This document shows, in pieces, positions 63,896-64,000 of a stretch of DNA of 64,000 bases (its first letter is position 1; every line of letters begins with the position of its first letter). The stretch is taken from assembly GCF_031764535.1 (NCBI RefSeq), contig NZ_CP134499.1, forward strand, positions 3,596,001-3,660,000, read 5' to 3'. The position numbers were made by a program, and so were the translations under genes. Below the pieces are notes generated by a model. It did not search any database. It saw nothing but the letters and a program-made list of their open reading frames with translations, and was not told the DNA's origin. The stretch is from Pseudomonas sp. SG20056. Lineage in GTDB: Bacteria > Pseudomonadota > Gammaproteobacteria > Pseudomonadales > Pseudomonadaceae.

Positions 63896-64000
63896 TTACT
63901 GGTAGCCTTTCGGGAATGGGTTCGGCTCAATCAGGTCGGATTCGAACACCACCTTGAACTGGCCATCCTTCTGCACCTGGCCGATGCGGGTCTTGCTCCA
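63896..64000 (-). CDS. urtA: Urea/amide ABC transporter substrate-binding protein UrtA, C-terminal fragment
   Basis: The last 34 codons only; the window ends within the gene. The visible end is RIGQVQKDGQFKVVFESDLI, then EPNPFPKGYQ and a TAA stop. The tail KDGQF...PNPF is typical of the UrtA binding protein. It is first in the urtABCDE run, so the promoter lies outside the window. Confidence 0.85.
   Translation of the reverse strand, partial: WSKTRIGQVQKDGQFKVVFESDLIEPNPFPKGYQ

Overview
The window is a chromosomal segment of a Pseudomonas-like gammaproteobacterium. The GC content is high. Gene families and order match Pseudomonas: rplM-rpsI, miaB-ybeZ-ybeY-corC-lnt, thiD-thiE-hemL, and speC beside piuA/piuC. 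Almost every base is coding. I see no rRNA, tRNA, CRISPR array, prophage or insertion sequence. Assignments come from reading the translated proteins for family motifs; no database search was run.

Layout. 1-1.0 kb: ribosomal proteins S9 and L13 (minus strand). 1.1-12.9 kb: a patchwork of metabolic and small genes, including an aldo/keto reductase, an acyl-CoA dehydrogenase, a GlxA-type regulator, an exonuclease and NYN nuclease pair, an isochorismatase-fold protein with an altered nucleophile position, a VOC protein, a CDGSH protein and two periplasmic solute-binding proteins. 13-27.6 kb: hrpB, a cation efflux pump, an Lrp/AsnC regulator, a globin, rluE, an alcohol dehydrogenase, amn, a CbiM-like cobalt transporter behind a cobalamin riboswitch, a thioesterase, and an AidB-type acyl-CoA dehydrogenase co-transcribed with a TetR regulator that has a long palindromic operator. 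27.7-34.9 kb: a hybrid sensor kinase, thiD-thiE-hemL and small conserved proteins. 35-40.5 kb: the miaB-ybeZ-ybeY-corC-lnt cluster. 40.5-42.8 kb: pxpABC (5-oxoprolinase).

43-53.6 kb is an iron-acquisition region. A plus-strand operon (PepSY membrane protein, DUF2271, DUF4198, membrane flavoreductase) faces a minus-strand group: TonB receptor, FMN-dependent hydroxy-acid oxidase, piuC and piuA. The two receptors share a signal peptide and a core promoter with identical -35 and -10 hexamers, and Fur-box-like sequences lie upstream of all four transcription units. The likely logic is uptake of ferri-siderophore through the outer membrane, followed by reductive or oxidative release of iron. The hydroxy-acid oxidase overlapping piuC is the most unusual part. 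53.8-58.3 kb: speC, prfC, a small secreted protein and a TatD-type nuclease.

58.3-64 kb (minus strand) is an amide/urea module. A urea-type ABC transporter (urtA, truncated by the window edge, then urtB, C, D, E) is followed by formamidase fmdA and the zinc-ribbon protein FmdB. It probably imports short amides or urea and releases ammonia. Non-coding features of note are a structured intergenic repeat present in two inverted copies (12.9 kb and 34.5 kb), about a dozen hairpin terminators and several intercistronic hairpins.
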